A stretch of DNA of 34,039 nt from Chitinophagales bacterium. GTDB taxonomy: Bacteria; Bacteroidota; Bacteroidia; Chitinophagales; Chitinophagaceae. The notes beneath the pieces are model-generated. The model was not told the DNA's origin. It ran no database searches and saw only the letters and a program-made list of their open reading frames with translations. Made by a program: the position numbers and the translations under genes. Location: the NCBI GenBank assembly GCA_015654595.1, contig JAATGQ010000164.1, forward strand, positions 1-34,039. Direction: 5' to 3'. Of this stretch, positions 1 through 8,430 are shown piece by piece; position 1 is the stretch's first letter; the number at the start of each line of letters is the position of its first letter.

Positions 1-19
1 CATATGATCAGTTTTATGG

Positions 20-787
20 TTAATGCTCGGGGCGTAGTGTATGTCCGGTCAATTGGATAAACACATCTTCGAGGTTGGCCTTTTTGACTTCCTTTGGCCG
101 TTCAAAACCTCCCGCGACCAGGTTATCGATCAGCTTGTCCGGCGATTCCAGCGCGATGATCCGGCCCGAGTCGATGATAGCCACCCGATCACAAAGCACT
201 TCCGCCTCATCCATATAGTGTGTTGTGATGATCACCGTCGTTCCTTTCTGACGGATGTCTTTGATCAGTTCCCAGAGGTTTCGTCTGGCCTGAGGATCAA
301 GGCCCGTCGTCGGTTCATCGAGGAAGATGATCCGGGGCTGGTTGATCAATGTCGTTGCGATCGAGAAGCGCTGTTTCTGACCGCCGCTCAATTCCTTATA
401 TTTCGCCTTTGCCTTGTCGCGGAGATTGACGGTATCCAACAACTGCAGGGGGTCGATCGTCCGGTTATAAAGACCGCCAAACAGTTCGATCAGCTCGGTC
501 AGGTTTAGTCCGGGGTAATATCCTGATGTCTGCAGCTGCACCCCGATGATCTTCTTGATCTCGCCGGGCGCCTTGTCCAGATCGAAGCCATCTACCACGA
601 TGACGCCGCCCGTCTTATCCCTCAGTGTTTCGATGATTTCAAGCGTAGTCGATTTTCCCGCTCCGTTGGGGCCAAGCAGCCCAAATATTTCGCCTTCCTT
701 TACTTCGAAGCTAATCCCCTTTACCGCCTCAAAATTGCCATAACTCTTAGTGAGATTGCGCACCGAAATGATCGTATTCACTGCCAT
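20..787 (-). CDS. ABC transporter ATP-binding protein
   Basis: Cytoplasmic ATPase subunit of an ABC transporter of the drug/lipid-exporter (CcmA/NatA-like) type. In the translation numbered from an upstream TTG (3 residues longer), Walker A GPNGAGKST lies at about 42-50, the Q-loop at 87-89, the signature LSGGQKQR at 136-143, Walker B IIFLDEP at 156-162 and the switch His at 193, so every ATPase motif is intact. I start at the ATG at 787 because the upstream TTG adds only three residues (MPP) and has no better ribosome site. No permease lies upstream. A minus-strand ATG sits exactly at the left edge (bases 3-1) and may begin the membrane subunit outside the window. The substrate cannot be told from this subunit alone. 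Confidence 0.93.
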   Translation of the reverse strand: MAVNTIISVRNLTKSYGNFEAVKGISFEVKEGEIFGLLGPNGAGKSTTLEIIETLRDKTGGVIVVDGFDLDKAPGEIKKIIGVQLQTSGYYPGLNLTELIELFGGLYNRTIDPLQLLDTVNLRDKAKAKYKELSGGQKQRFSIATTLINQPRIIFLDEPTTGLDPQARRNLWELIKDIRQKGTTVIITTHYMDEAEVLCDRVAIIDSGRIIALESPDKLIDNLVAGGFERPKEVKKANLEDVFIQLTGHTLRPEH

Positions 788-943
788 AGGGGGCAAGTTA
801 CGGAAAACGCGTTTTACGCGGACTTTGGCGCGCGAAAATTTGTCGACTGCCTTGCCGACGCATACGTGATCGGAGCCGCCTATCTCTAGCGCGCGGGTCG
901 GCGACCGCCCTCATCGCCGCCTGGCTGCGGATCAATGCCTGCC

Positions 944-1393
944 TTACCGCACAAAGATCTGCGTAAAATAGATCATGCCATTGCGTGCATGCGCCAGTCC
1001 GATGCCCGTCAGCCGGAAATCCCCTTCAATATTCCGGCGATGCCCCGGACTATGCAGCCAGCCGTCTACCACTTCCCGGGCAGACATAGGCCCCGAGGCG
1101 ACATTCTCCGCCGCGACATGCAAGGGGCCAAGCCGTTTGCGGATAAGCGCGATACGATCTTTGAATCCCTCATGGCCAAAAGGCGTTTTGCCCGTCAACA
1201 TATTCCTGCTGTGATCCAGCGCTATGGAGGAGATATAGGAATTAGCCTGCAAAGGCGGAAGGTGTTTCGAATGACGATATTCGTTTACATATCTTAAAAT
1301 ATCCCCAGGCATCGAAGCCGGGGGACGCGCTGACGCTGCAATCTGCCCTACGACCAGCGTCAACCAAAAAAGAAAAGCTAAACGGGTAGGCAT
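944..1393 (-). CDS. secreted CAP (SCP/PR-1-like) domain protein
   Basis: A 149-residue exported protein consisting of a signal peptide (hydrophobic segment at residues 4-20) and one CAP domain. The CAP hallmarks are visible: FGHEGF near 72-77, AENVA at 95-99 and HSPGHRRNI at 114-122. Bacterial CAP proteins of this size are usually extracytoplasmic; their activity is mostly unknown. A longer reading (from 1456) would overlap the YceI-like gene and put a non-signal sequence in front. The ATG at 1393 has AAGAAGGA just upstream and gives a normal signal peptide, so I chose it. It sits 26 bases after the YceI-like stop and is probably co-transcribed with it. Confidence 0.85.
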   Translation of the reverse strand: MPTRLAFLFWLTLVVGQIAASARPPASMPGDILRYVNEYRHSKHLPPLQANSYISSIALDHSRNMLTGKTPFGHEGFKDRIALIRKRLGPLHVAAENVASGPMSAREVVDGWLHSPGHRRNIEGDFRLTGIGLAHARNGMIYFTQIFVR

Positions 1394-1396
1394 ACG

Positions 1397-1404
1397 TCCT
1401 TCTT
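1397..1404 (-). promoter_or_regulatory. ribosome binding site of the CAP-domain gene
   Basis: AAGAAGGA on the minus strand, three bases before the ATG at 1393. It supports the internal start over the upstream in-frame one, which would overlap the preceding gene. Confidence 0.55.
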
Positions 1405-1419
1405 TTACAAATACCGAGC

Positions 1420-1950
1420 CTATGTCTTCTCCCGCCGGAGTCTTATATCTCCCCAAAAAGTCACTTCATCGGCAAACCATTCCTTGCCTGACGCGTTTAT
1501 ATCCAATCCAAAAGCGCTTCTTAGCAAAGCTCCTGAAACTTTATAATGCGCGCTGACCGTTTCCGATTTATCCTGTATCAGCGCTACCAGGCTGAGGACG
1601 ATCGTCACGGGGGCCGTGATGTCCCTGATCGTCAGCAGTCCGGTCATCTCAAACAGCCCGCCCGTGCTGACCCGGCGATAACTGATGGACACGTAGCGGA
1701 TGTAAGAATACCCTTCCGTATCCAAAAAACCAGGTCCGCGGAGATAATCGTCGCGCTCTTTTTGAAAAGTAGTGATCGATCGGGCCTCTATGCTTAACCG
1801 AAGCTCCGGCTCCTGGAAAGACTCGTCAGCCAGCAGGCGGCCGCTGAACTTGCGGAACTCCCCGGCAATAACTCCCATAAGCATGTATCCGACTTTAAAA
1901 GCAATCCTGGACTGTATGGAATCAATCTTCCAAACGTGTTTAATGGTCAT
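1420..1950 (-). CDS. YceI-like family protein
   Basis: A 176-residue protein with the YceI pattern: an N-terminal W-x-I-D-x(2)-x-S-x-I-x-F-like start (WKIDSIQSRIAFKV), then alternating beta strands ending in the W-G-D-I-x-L-like strand near the C terminus. YceI proteins fold as a lipocalin-like barrel that binds isoprenoid-type lipids; several are periplasmic. This copy has no signal peptide, so it may be cytosolic. The ATG at 1950 is preceded by GGGAGA five bases away. The gene is followed after 26 bases by the CAP-domain gene in the same direction. The assignment rests on the overall pattern, and no catalytic residue is expected in this family. Confidence 0.75.
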   Translation of the reverse strand: MTIKHVWKIDSIQSRIAFKVGYMLMGVIAGEFRKFSGRLLADESFQEPELRLSIEARSITTFQKERDDYLRGPGFLDTEGYSYIRYVSISYRRVSTGGLFEMTGLLTIRDITAPVTIVLSLVALIQDKSETVSAHYKVSGALLRSAFGLDINASGKEWFADEVTFWGDIRLRREKT

Positions 1951-2139
1951 GGCATCTCCCTTTTTTCAAAGAATATGCCCAGGAATTAGCTTGTGACTAT
2001 CAATCGAATACGAATGGCCTTTCGAAGCCGATGGCGAAATTTCGTCATTTAACGAGTAAATCAACGAAATAGAGTAGCCTCGATGGCTCAGTGTAAACTC
2101 TCCGATGGAAGGATCAAGCGTGCAGTTTGCTGTTTATCT

Positions 2140-2147
2140 TATATTTG
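2140..2147 (+). promoter_or_regulatory. candidate -7 box for the aspartate kinase gene
   Basis: TATATTTG matches the Bacteroidota -7 consensus TAnnTTTG. It lies 52 bases before the GTG start. No TTG is seen at the usual distance upstream (the nearest, at 2127-2129, is too close), so the promoter call is tentative. Confidence 0.35.
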
Positions 2148-2199
2148 TGGCATGAATGCGAAGCATTTACGAACCCCATTGAAAAGATAAAATATAATT

Positions 2200-3465
2200 G
2201 TGAGTAAAATTTTCAAATTCGGAGGCGCCAGTGTCAATAGCGTAGAAAGAATACAACAGCTGCTGCCTATCCTCCGTTCCTATAAAGATGAAAAACTCGT
2301 CGTTGTTATTTCCGCCATGGGCAAGACCACCAATGCGCTGGAAAAGGTTGCAGAAGCCTATTTTTCCGGCCATCGCGACGAAGCCCTTCGGCTTTTCCAA
2401 CAAGTAAAGGACCAACACCTCACCACAGCAAAATACCTGCTCGTTCGCAACTACCTGGCCGCAGAGGCCCAGCTCCGCGATTTCTTTACCGAAGTCGAAT
2501 GGCTGCTGCACGATAAACCTGTCCGCGATTACGATTACTATTACGACCAGATAGTCTGTATCGGAGAGTTGTTGTCGACTTCGATCGTTGCCGCCTTCCT
2601 GGCAGAGTCCGGGATCGAAAACCAATGGATCGACGTACGCGATATGGTCCGTACCGATGGCAATTTCCGTGATGCCGCCATCGACTGGGATTATTCCGAA
2701 CAAAAGGTCCGTGAAGAGGTCCTTCCACTTTTGCAGGAAAGCAATATCATCATCACGCAGGGTTTTATCGGCTCTACCTCCGAGAATGAAAGTACAACGC
2801 TTGGCCGTGAGGGCAGCGACTATACCGCTGCGGTCTTTGCCAACATGCTGAACGCCGATGACCAGACCATCTGGAAGGACGTGGAAGGCGTGATGAATGC
2901 CGACCCCAAACAATTCCCCGAGGCCCGCATCCTGAAGGAACTCAACTACGATGAAGTTATCGAGATGGCCTACTACGGCGCGCAGGTGATCCATCCCAAA
3001 ACGATCAAGCCGCTGCAGAATAAAGGGATCCCGCTATATGTAAAATGTTTTCTGGCCCCCGCTCTTCCGGGTACGGTGATCCATAGCAAGTCGCTAAAGG
3101 ACCTGCCGCCAATTTTTATTTTAAAGCAGGAGCAGGTGCTTGTTCATCTGCGGTCAAGAGATTTTTCCTTTGTTGGCGAGAGCGGGATCGAGCAGCTTTA
3201 CCATCTCTTAGCCGGGATACGTATAAAGCCCAACCTGATGCAAAGCGGCGCTGTAAGCCTGCAGCTCTGTCTCGACGATCGCATCGATAAGGTCGAAAAG
3301 CTGGCGCTTGCAGCGGCAGAACTCTTCGATGTGCAAATCGAGCGGGGGCTTACGCTGCTCACCATCCGCCACTATGACGAAGCTACCCTCGATCGGCTCA
3401 CTGCAGGGCGGCAGGAAGTGCTTCGGCAGCAGACGCCTTCGACGGTGCAGGTGTTGATGCGATAG
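2200..3465 (+). CDS. lysC: aspartate kinase (monofunctional, ACT-domain)
   Basis: Catalyses ATP-dependent phosphorylation of L-aspartate, the first step towards lysine, threonine, methionine and diaminopimelate. The 421-residue protein has the N-terminal KFGGAS nucleotide/aspartate motif (6-11), a GREGSDYTAA motif near 202-211, KDVEGVMNADPK just after it, and a C-terminal region of about 130 residues with the size and position of ACT regulatory domains. There is no homoserine dehydrogenase fusion. Translation begins at GTG (2200): an in-frame TAA at 2188-2190 excludes any longer start. No lysine riboswitch was recognised in the leader. The gene is convergent with the L,D-transpeptidase gene, with only 13 bases between their stop codons. 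The symbol is by family; a second paralogue elsewhere (for example in a fused ThrA) cannot be excluded. Confidence 0.92.
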   Translation: MSKIFKFGGASVNSVERIQQLLPILRSYKDEKLVVVISAMGKTTNALEKVAEAYFSGHRDEALRLFQQVKDQHLTTAKYLLVRNYLAAEAQLRDFFTEVEWLLHDKPVRDYDYYYDQIVCIGELLSTSIVAAFLAESGIENQWIDVRDMVRTDGNFRDAAIDWDYSEQKVREEVLPLLQESNIIITQGFIGSTSENESTTLGREGSDYTAAVFANMLNADDQTIWKDVEGVMNADPKQFPEARILKELNYDEVIEMAYYGAQVIHPKTIKPLQNKGIPLYVKCFLAPALPGTVIHSKSLKDLPPIFILKQEQVLVHLRSRDFSFVGESGIEQLYHLLAGIRIKPNLMQSGAVSLQLCLDDRIDKVEKLALAAAELFDVQIERGLTLLTIRHYDEATLDRLTAGRQEVLRQQTPSTVQVLMR

Positions 3466-3478
3466 GGTGTTGGGCGCC

Positions 3479-4702
3479 CTACTCCCCGATCATGACCGTC
3501 TGCTTAAGGCGGATGGCCACTTTCTGGCCAAAATGTACGGCGGGCTCCCATTGCGGCATCGCGAGAAAAGCGTCTTCGATCTTTTCGTTCATCGTATCAT
3601 TCCCGCCGCGGATAACCTTCGCGTAAACCGGTTTGCCGACGGAGTCGATGACATATTCAACCATGATAAAGGCCTTTGTCTGGCCTTCTGTGAGATCTTT
3701 CTTACCATCGCGTCCTACCTTATTCAGGAACTCCTGAAAAGCGTCATTTCCGCCGGGATAAGCAGGCAGCTTATCAACCGAAGTCGCCAGCTGATTTTCC
3801 GGGATCGGGTTGATCCGTTCCGGTCTGACATGGACGGGCTTTTTTGCCGCAACCGGGGCAACCTCGGGCTCTACCAGGTTGGCCACTTTTACTTTCGCTT
3901 CTGTCGGCGCTACTTCTTCCGTCACATATTCTCCCTTGCCATTGACCATGACGAAGGGAACCTGGCGATATTTTTCAAAGTAGTAGAAGGCGCTCCGCAT
4001 GCTGCGCGCGAAGGGCGTATATTCAGAGAAGGTCTGAAGATATTTGTTGAGATAATCGACGCTCCGGTTGTTATTAAAGTTTACCGGGAAGATATGAACA
4101 GGGATAAAATCCTGACCATTGTCCCTGGCATTCGCAGCCAGTACATAAAGCTCCTCGATCTGCGCATCCGTGATCGGGATACAGCCCGTCGTGACACAGC
4201 TGCCGTGTATATAGATATCACCGCCAGGCTGAAGAGAATCGCTCAATATCCGATCGCTGGCATTGGGATAGTTCAAACCAAGTGAAAGATGGTATTCGCT
4301 CCGGGGATTAAATTCATTGATATAGTAGAAACCTTCCGGCACCTGGTAATCGCCTGCCATACGTTTTGGGCCAAGCGTTCCTGCCATCGCGCATACCTTA
4401 TAGGTCTTGAACAGCCGGTACTTCTCATCGCGGGTATTCTTCACCCATACTTCCAGCTGGCTGTCATATTTAAAACTGCGGATATAGATGAACCGAGCGG
4501 GCCAGACCAGTCCTTTTTCCCTGAATTGTCTGGCCAGTGTGTCTTCCTTTCGATGCAGCTGATCAACCATTCTCGGGATAGCCCGCTGATAGTCCACCAA
4601 CCTTACCGAATTGGCGGAGGTCTGTGCAATTAAGCCCTGGAACGGGAAAAGACCGCTAAGCGCCAGCAACATAACACCGAAGACACATTTCCTTACAGGC
4701 AT
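3479..4702 (-). CDS. L,D-transpeptidase (YkuD/YafK-type) with C-terminal TonB-like domain
   Basis: A 407-residue exported protein. Residues 1-27 form a signal peptide (MPVRK then a hydrophobic stretch ending in LIAQ). The YafK-like L,D-transpeptidase domain has the catalytic signature HGSCVTTGCIPI with His166 and nucleophile Cys174; these enzymes act on peptidoglycan or attach/release murein-bound partners in the periplasm. After a Val/Pro/Lys/Glu-rich linker, residues 306-406 read as a TonB C-terminal domain (KLPAYPGG..., VEYVIDSVGKP, MPQWEPA). I chose the ATG at 4702; the longer reading uses TTG at 4744 and spoils the signal peptide. It is transcribed alone, 3' of hppD, whose terminator separates the two. 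See the finding on the domain pairing. Confidence 0.85.
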   Translation of the reverse strand: MPVRKCVFGVMLLALSGLFPFQGLIAQTSANSVRLVDYQRAIPRMVDQLHRKEDTLARQFREKGLVWPARFIYIRSFKYDSQLEVWVKNTRDEKYRLFKTYKVCAMAGTLGPKRMAGDYQVPEGFYYINEFNPRSEYHLSLGLNYPNASDRILSDSLQPGGDIYIHGSCVTTGCIPITDAQIEELYVLAANARDNGQDFIPVHIFPVNFNNNRSVDYLNKYLQTFSEYTPFARSMRSAFYYFEKYRQVPFVMVNGKGEYVTEEVAPTEAKVKVANLVEPEVAPVAAKKPVHVRPERINPIPENQLATSVDKLPAYPGGNDAFQEFLNKVGRDGKKDLTEGQTKAFIMVEYVIDSVGKPVYAKVIRGGNDTMNEKIEDAFLAMPQWEPAVHFGQKVAIRLKQTVMIGE

Positions 4703-4800
4703 AAATAGGGTAAAAATTACTATGGTTATTATTGTGGCTAACAATCAGATGGATATTCAACTGTAAAAAAACAATAATTTGTATGGAAGCTCCAACAAAA

Positions 4801-4840
4801 TAACAAAAAACCTGCCATATTGAGCAAATATGTGCAGGTT
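4801..4840 (-). terminator. intrinsic terminator of hppD
   Basis: On the minus strand a stem made of ACCTGC (4839-4834) plus CATATT, with one bulged base, pairs with AATATG and GCAGGT around a five-base loop and is followed directly by TTTTTTGTTA. It sits 37 bases after the hppD stop and before the L,D-transpeptidase gene. A hairpin with an adjoining T-run is the standard rho-independent form. Confidence 0.85.
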
Positions 4841-4876
4841 CTTATATCTGTTTTAACTTATATATAAGGAAGGTGC

Positions 4877-6013
4877 TTACAGATTTCCTCTTGCCTCCTG
4901 TTCGCGTTCGATCGCTTCGAACAGCGCCTTAAAGTTTCCTTTACCAAAGCTTTGGGCGCCTTTGCGCTGGATGATCTCGAAGAAAACGGTTGGTCTGTCT
5001 TCTACCGGCTTTGTAAAGATCTGCAGCAGATAGCCTTCTTCATCCCGATCCACCAGGATGCCCAGTTCAGCAAGGGGTGCAATCTGTTCATCGATCTGCC
5101 CTACCCGGCTGATCAGTTCTTCATAATAAGAAGCTGGCACCTGCAGGAACTCCACGCCCCGGTCGCGGAGCTGCGTCACTGTTCCGACAATATCCTTTGT
5201 CGCCAGCGCCACGTGCTGTACGCCCTCGCCCTTATAAAAGTCAAGGTATTCTTCGACCTGCGACTTCTTCTTGCCTTCTGCCGGCTCGTTGATCGGGAAT
5301 TTGACAAAGCCATTGCCGTTGCTCATTACCTTACTCATCAAAGCGGAGTATTCGGTAGAGATATCGTTGTCGTCAAAGGAGAGGATATTCCGGAATCCCA
5401 TTACATTCTCATAAAAACGAACCCAGGGGTCCATCTGATGCCAGCCTACATTACCCACGCAGTGGTCGACATAGAGCAGACCGGTGGAAGGCGGATTATA
5501 GCTGCTCTTCCATTCCCTGAAGCCGGGCATAAATGCGCCTTCATAATCCTTGCGCTGTATAAAAAGATGCACCGTTTCTCCATAAGTATGGATACCGCTG
5601 ATCACCACTTCTCCAAACTGATCTTTCAACGTGGCAGGCTCCATATAGCTTTTACCGCCGCGCGCCGTTGTCTGCCTCCAGGCGTCCGCTGCGTCTTCGA
5701 CCCTAAGGGCCAGCATCTTTATGCCGTCGCCATGCAGATGCGTATGCTCGGAAACCGGGTGACCGGGCCGAAGGGCGGTTGTAAATACAAAGGTCAGTTT
5801 GTTCTGACGGACGACATAGCTGACCGTCTCCTTGTTCCCCGTCTCGGGGCCGCTGTAGGCTACGGACTGAAAGCCAAAGGCGGATTTGTAATAATGCGCT
5901 GCCTGCTTGGCATTGCCTACATAAAATTCAACATAATCAGTTCCTTGCAAAGGAAGGAAATCGGCCGCAGCGGCCGCTGGTTTACGCATATCAGGCGTAG
6001 CTATCGTTGACAT
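4877..6013 (-). CDS. hppD: 4-hydroxyphenylpyruvate dioxygenase
   Basis: Fe(II) enzyme converting 4-hydroxyphenylpyruvate and O2 to homogentisate, the second step of tyrosine catabolism; cytoplasmic. The 378-residue length is typical. It has two vicinal-oxygen-chelate repeats, and the three iron ligands are visible in the C-terminal half: His184 (YVDHCVGNV), His267 (VQHVALAT) and Glu346 (VFFEIIQR). The ATG at 6013 starts a short N-terminal extension before the first repeat. No homogentisate dioxygenase or other tyrosine-degradation gene lies nearby, so the gene is alone, with its own terminator downstream and a 30-codon ORF upstream. Confidence 0.96.
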   Translation of the reverse strand: MSTIATPDMRKPAAAAADFLPLQGTDYVEFYVGNAKQAAHYYKSAFGFQSVAYSGPETGNKETVSYVVRQNKLTFVFTTALRPGHPVSEHTHLHGDGIKMLALRVEDAADAWRQTTARGGKSYMEPATLKDQFGEVVISGIHTYGETVHLFIQRKDYEGAFMPGFREWKSSYNPPSTGLLYVDHCVGNVGWHQMDPWVRFYENVMGFRNILSFDDNDISTEYSALMSKVMSNGNGFVKFPINEPAEGKKKSQVEEYLDFYKGEGVQHVALATKDIVGTVTQLRDRGVEFLQVPASYYEELISRVGQIDEQIAPLAELGILVDRDEEGYLLQIFTKPVEDRPTVFFEIIQRKGAQSFGKGNFKALFEAIEREQEARGNL

Positions 6014-6092
6014 ATAATTAAAAATTATTATTAATTAAAAATGACGTGTCGATCCGTATTTGAAAATAGATCAGGGGGAAGAGAAGAGAGGC

Positions 6093-6185
6093 TTAGGCCC
6101 AGGCGGCGCGGGTGAGGGCGTCCATCAGCAAGAAGTGATGCAAGCGCTTGTCGTTGAAAATCTTATGGGAATAATCAGGACGCAT
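6093..6185 (-). CDS. possible 30-residue leader peptide upstream of hppD
   Basis: An ATG-initiated minus-strand ORF of 30 codons ends 79 bases before the hppD start. It translates to a basic, His-rich peptide starting MRPDYSHKIFNDK and ending TRAAWA. None of its sense codons after the start ends in A, and most end in C or G, as in the neighbouring genes. It begins about 30 bases after a TAAATTTG box. I do not recognise the peptide. Its size alone is expected by chance fairly often, so it could be spurious. Confidence 0.35.
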   Translation of the reverse strand: MRPDYSHKIFNDKRLHHFLLMDALTRAAWA

Positions 6186-6221
6186 AATACGAGACTAAGA
6201 TAGGTATTATTTGTAAAACGT

Positions 6222-6229
6222 CAAATTTA
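6222..6229 (-). promoter_or_regulatory. candidate -7 box for the hppD transcript
   Basis: TAAATTTG on the minus strand is an exact TAnnTTTG match. It would start a transcript near 6215, ahead of the 30-codon ORF and hppD. The upstream TTG element is not clear. Confidence 0.45.
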
Positions 6230-6398
6230 CGCCGGGCGTTCTATAGTATCCCCTGAAATCAGCCTAACTGCTTTTGTCCGGCATGCGCAAAACCTGCTTA
6301 CGTACAATTACAGGGAAAAGCCGTGTTTTTACGATTAGTTGGGTAGTTTTCAGTCCTATAACTTCAGTTTTATCTATCTTCGGGCCCAAATCGTGATT

Positions 6399-7601
6399 AT
6401 GGTAAAAGCAGGCATTTTAGGCGGTGGGCAGTTAGGCAGGATGCTCTTACAGGCAGCGGCCAATTATCCCGTTGTGACCCACGTTCTGGAAAGCGACGAG
6501 AACTGCCCCGCTGCACATTTGTGCCACCATTTTACCAAGGGGGATATCCGTAGCTTCGATGACGTTTACAATTTTGGCAGGGGTCTCGATGCATTGACGA
6601 TCGAGATCGAATCCGTCAACGTCGATGCGTTGGAAAGACTGGAAGCCGAAGGCGTTCGCGTCTATCCGAAGCCATCCGCCCTGCGCATCATAAAGAACAA
6701 GATCTCCCAGAAGGAGTTTTATACGGCGAACAGTATTCCTACAGCAGAGTACATCATCACTCAAAGTCTGGAGGATGTGCGTAAGCGGACCGATTTCCTG
6801 CCAGCCGTTCACAAGATCGGTATGGGGGGGTATGATGGCAAGGGCGTACAGCTGATGAAGACGGCCGAAGATGTAGAAAAGGGATTCCATGAGCCCGGCG
6901 TTCTGGAGAAGATGATTGCGATCGACAAAGAGATCGCGCAGATCGTTGCGGTCAACGACAAGGGAGAAACGGTCATCTATCCTCCTGTCGACATGGTCTT
7001 CGACCAGCGGCTCAACCTGCTGGATTACCAGATCAGTCCTGCCGAACTGGTGCAGAGCGTTCTCTGGAAGGTCGAAGCCATCAGCCTTCGGGTTGTAAAA
7101 GATCTGAAGAGTCCCGGCATTTTTGCGGTCGAATTACTGGTTACCCGGGGAGGCGAAGTCTATGTAAACGAAACGGCTCCGCGCGTACACAACAGCGGTC
7201 ACCATACCATCGAAGCGAACTACAGCTCTCAGTTCGATATGCTGTGGCGGGTCATACTGGGCTATCCGCTCGGCAATACCGAAGCGATCCTCCCTGCGGC
7301 CATCGTCAACCTGGTCGGCACGGAAGGAAGCTCGGGGGAAGCGGCCTACGTCGGTCTTGAAGAAGTCATGCAAATGGATAATGTCTTTGTCCATATTTAC
7401 GGTAAGGAAGAAACCAAACCCGGCAGGAAAATGGGGCATGTGACGATCATCAGCCGCGAAAAACAGGACCTGACCTATAAAGCGCATCGCATCAAGAATA
7501 CGCTGAAGGTGATGAGCAAGGCCGATGCCGCAGCAGCAAAGGAAGCCGCGGAGACGGCGGCCAATGCAGCGTCCACGTCGGAAATGCGGGATCATCAATA
7601 G
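6399..7601 (+). CDS. purK: 5-(carboxyamino)imidazole ribonucleotide synthase
   Basis: ATP-grasp enzyme that carboxylates aminoimidazole ribonucleotide to N5-CAIR using ATP and bicarbonate in de novo purine synthesis. The 400-residue protein opens with the nucleotide/substrate motif GGGQLGRM (residues 8-15 region), carries the ATP-grasp glycine loop KIGMGGYDGKGV and the late active-site stretch ETAPRVHNSGHH. The ATG at 6399 gives the family's normal N terminus (MVKAGILGGGQ); a longer reading from TTG at 6339 adds unrelated residues. The C-terminal 25 residues are an Ala/Glu-rich tail beyond the usual end. purE follows after 131 bases on the same strand. Confidence 0.96.
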   Translation: MVKAGILGGGQLGRMLLQAAANYPVVTHVLESDENCPAAHLCHHFTKGDIRSFDDVYNFGRGLDALTIEIESVNVDALERLEAEGVRVYPKPSALRIIKNKISQKEFYTANSIPTAEYIITQSLEDVRKRTDFLPAVHKIGMGGYDGKGVQLMKTAEDVEKGFHEPGVLEKMIAIDKEIAQIVAVNDKGETVIYPPVDMVFDQRLNLLDYQISPAELVQSVLWKVEAISLRVVKDLKSPGIFAVELLVTRGGEVYVNETAPRVHNSGHHTIEANYSSQFDMLWRVILGYPLGNTEAILPAAIVNLVGTEGSSGEAAYVGLEEVMQMDNVFVHIYGKEETKPGRKMGHVTIISREKQDLTYKAHRIKNTLKVMSKADAAAAKEAAETAANAASTSEMRDHQ

Positions 7602-7732
7602 TTGATTCCTGCGCCCGCTATACCTCGCGGCCGCGAAATTACGGCTGCGTCCGGTTTCAACAGAGGCCGGAATAAAACATCGGCCCTGGATCATCCAGCG
7701 GCCCGGATACGTGAACAAACAAACAGGATAAA

Positions 7733-8254
7733 ATGAGCACTCCACTGGTAGGCATCATCATGGGCAGCGACAGCGATCTTAACGTTATGAAACCGGCAGC
7801 GGACATGCTCGAAGATCTTGGCGTGCCCTATGAGCTGACCGTGGTATCGGCACACCGCACTCCGCTGCGTATGGTCGAATATGCGACAAAGGCTGCCGGT
7901 CGTGGAATGAAGGTCATCATCGCCGGTGCAGGCGGCGCCGCTCATCTTCCTGGTATGGTGGCCTCTCTTACTCCTCTGCCCGTCATCGGCGTCCCCGTAA
8001 AATCTTCCAACTCCATCGACGGATGGGACTCCATTCTCTCTATCCTGCAGATGCCCGGCGGCATACCCGTCGCAACGGTCGCTCTCAACGGCGCAAAAAA
8101 TGCGGGTATTCTTGCCGCTTCCATCATCGGCACATTTGACCCGGTCACGCACAACCGCGTCGCCGATTACAAGAGCAAACTCCAACAGGAGGTCCTCGAA
8201 AAAGTCGATCGTCTCAAGGCTGATGGGTGGGCAAATAGCTTCGACGTTGAATAG
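7733..8254 (+). CDS. purE: N5-carboxyaminoimidazole ribonucleotide mutase
   Basis: Class I PurE, which moves the carboxyl of N5-CAIR to C4 giving CAIR, using the product of the upstream purK. The 173-residue sequence has MGSDSD at 10-15, SAHRTP near 42-47 and [11 protein letters not shown] near 63-73, which form the nucleotide and catalytic sites. ATG at 7733 follows AGGATAAA. Presence of purK beside it supports class I (mutase) rather than class II (AIR carboxylase). No clear terminator follows; a loopless palindrome AGCCGCGCGGCT overlaps the end. Confidence 0.96.
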   Translation: MSTPLVGIIMGSDSDLNVMKPAADMLEDLGVPYELTVVSAHRTPLRMVEYATKAAGRGMKVIIAGAGGAAHLPGMVASLTPLPVIGVPVKSSNSIDGWDSILSILQMPGGIPVATVALNGAKNAGILAASIIGTFDPVTHNRVADYKSKLQQEVLEKVDRLKADGWANSFDVE

Positions 8255-8385
8255 CCGCGCGGCTTTCCCGGGTTTGGGCGGCACGCGGTATTCCATTCAC
8301 TACTGGATTATTGGACAATGTTGCTGGAGAAGCGCCCGATCATTCCCGGCTAAAATGCAACATCTCACATTAGTGATCATCTGTC

Positions 8386-8414
8386 TTGTTTTCGAAAAAA
8401 ATCCCTTACCTTTC
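8386..8414 (+). promoter_or_regulatory. candidate promoter of the DUF1080 gene
   Basis: TTG (8386-8388), an 18-base spacer, then TACCTTTC (8407-8414), one mismatch from TAnnTTTG. The transcript would start close to the ATG at 8431, giving a very short leader. Confidence 0.45.
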
Positions 8415-8430
8415 CCCCTCATTTAATTCC

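Larger units (their letters stand above)
6014..6398. other. divergent intergenic region hppD / purK
   Basis: This 385-base gap holds the 30-codon ORF and the TAAATTTG box, both on the minus strand. On the plus side TATCTTCG (6375-6382) resembles a -7 box 17 bases before the purK ATG, but it has no good partner element. Nothing else was recognised. Confidence 0.5.

Noticed and set aside
804..815. Palindrome AAAACGCGTTTT upstream of the ABC ATPase gene
   Set aside because: Short and built of simple runs; no regulator or promoter element could be linked to it.
2155..2167. Small hairpin AATGC-GAA-GCATT in the aspartate kinase leader as a riboswitch
   Set aside because: A five-base stem only; the leader is far too short for a lysine riboswitch.
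2167..2994. Long minus-strand reading frame opposite the aspartate kinase gene
   Set aside because: Its translation matches no family pattern, while the plus strand encodes a full aspartate kinase; it is an antisense shadow.
4952..6010. Long plus-strand frame opposite hppD
   Set aside because: Antisense shadow; the minus strand carries the iron ligands and full length of the dioxygenase.
8253..8264. AGCCGCGCGGCT at the end of purE as a terminator
   Set aside because: The palindrome has no loop and only three T bases after it, and it overlaps the stop codon.
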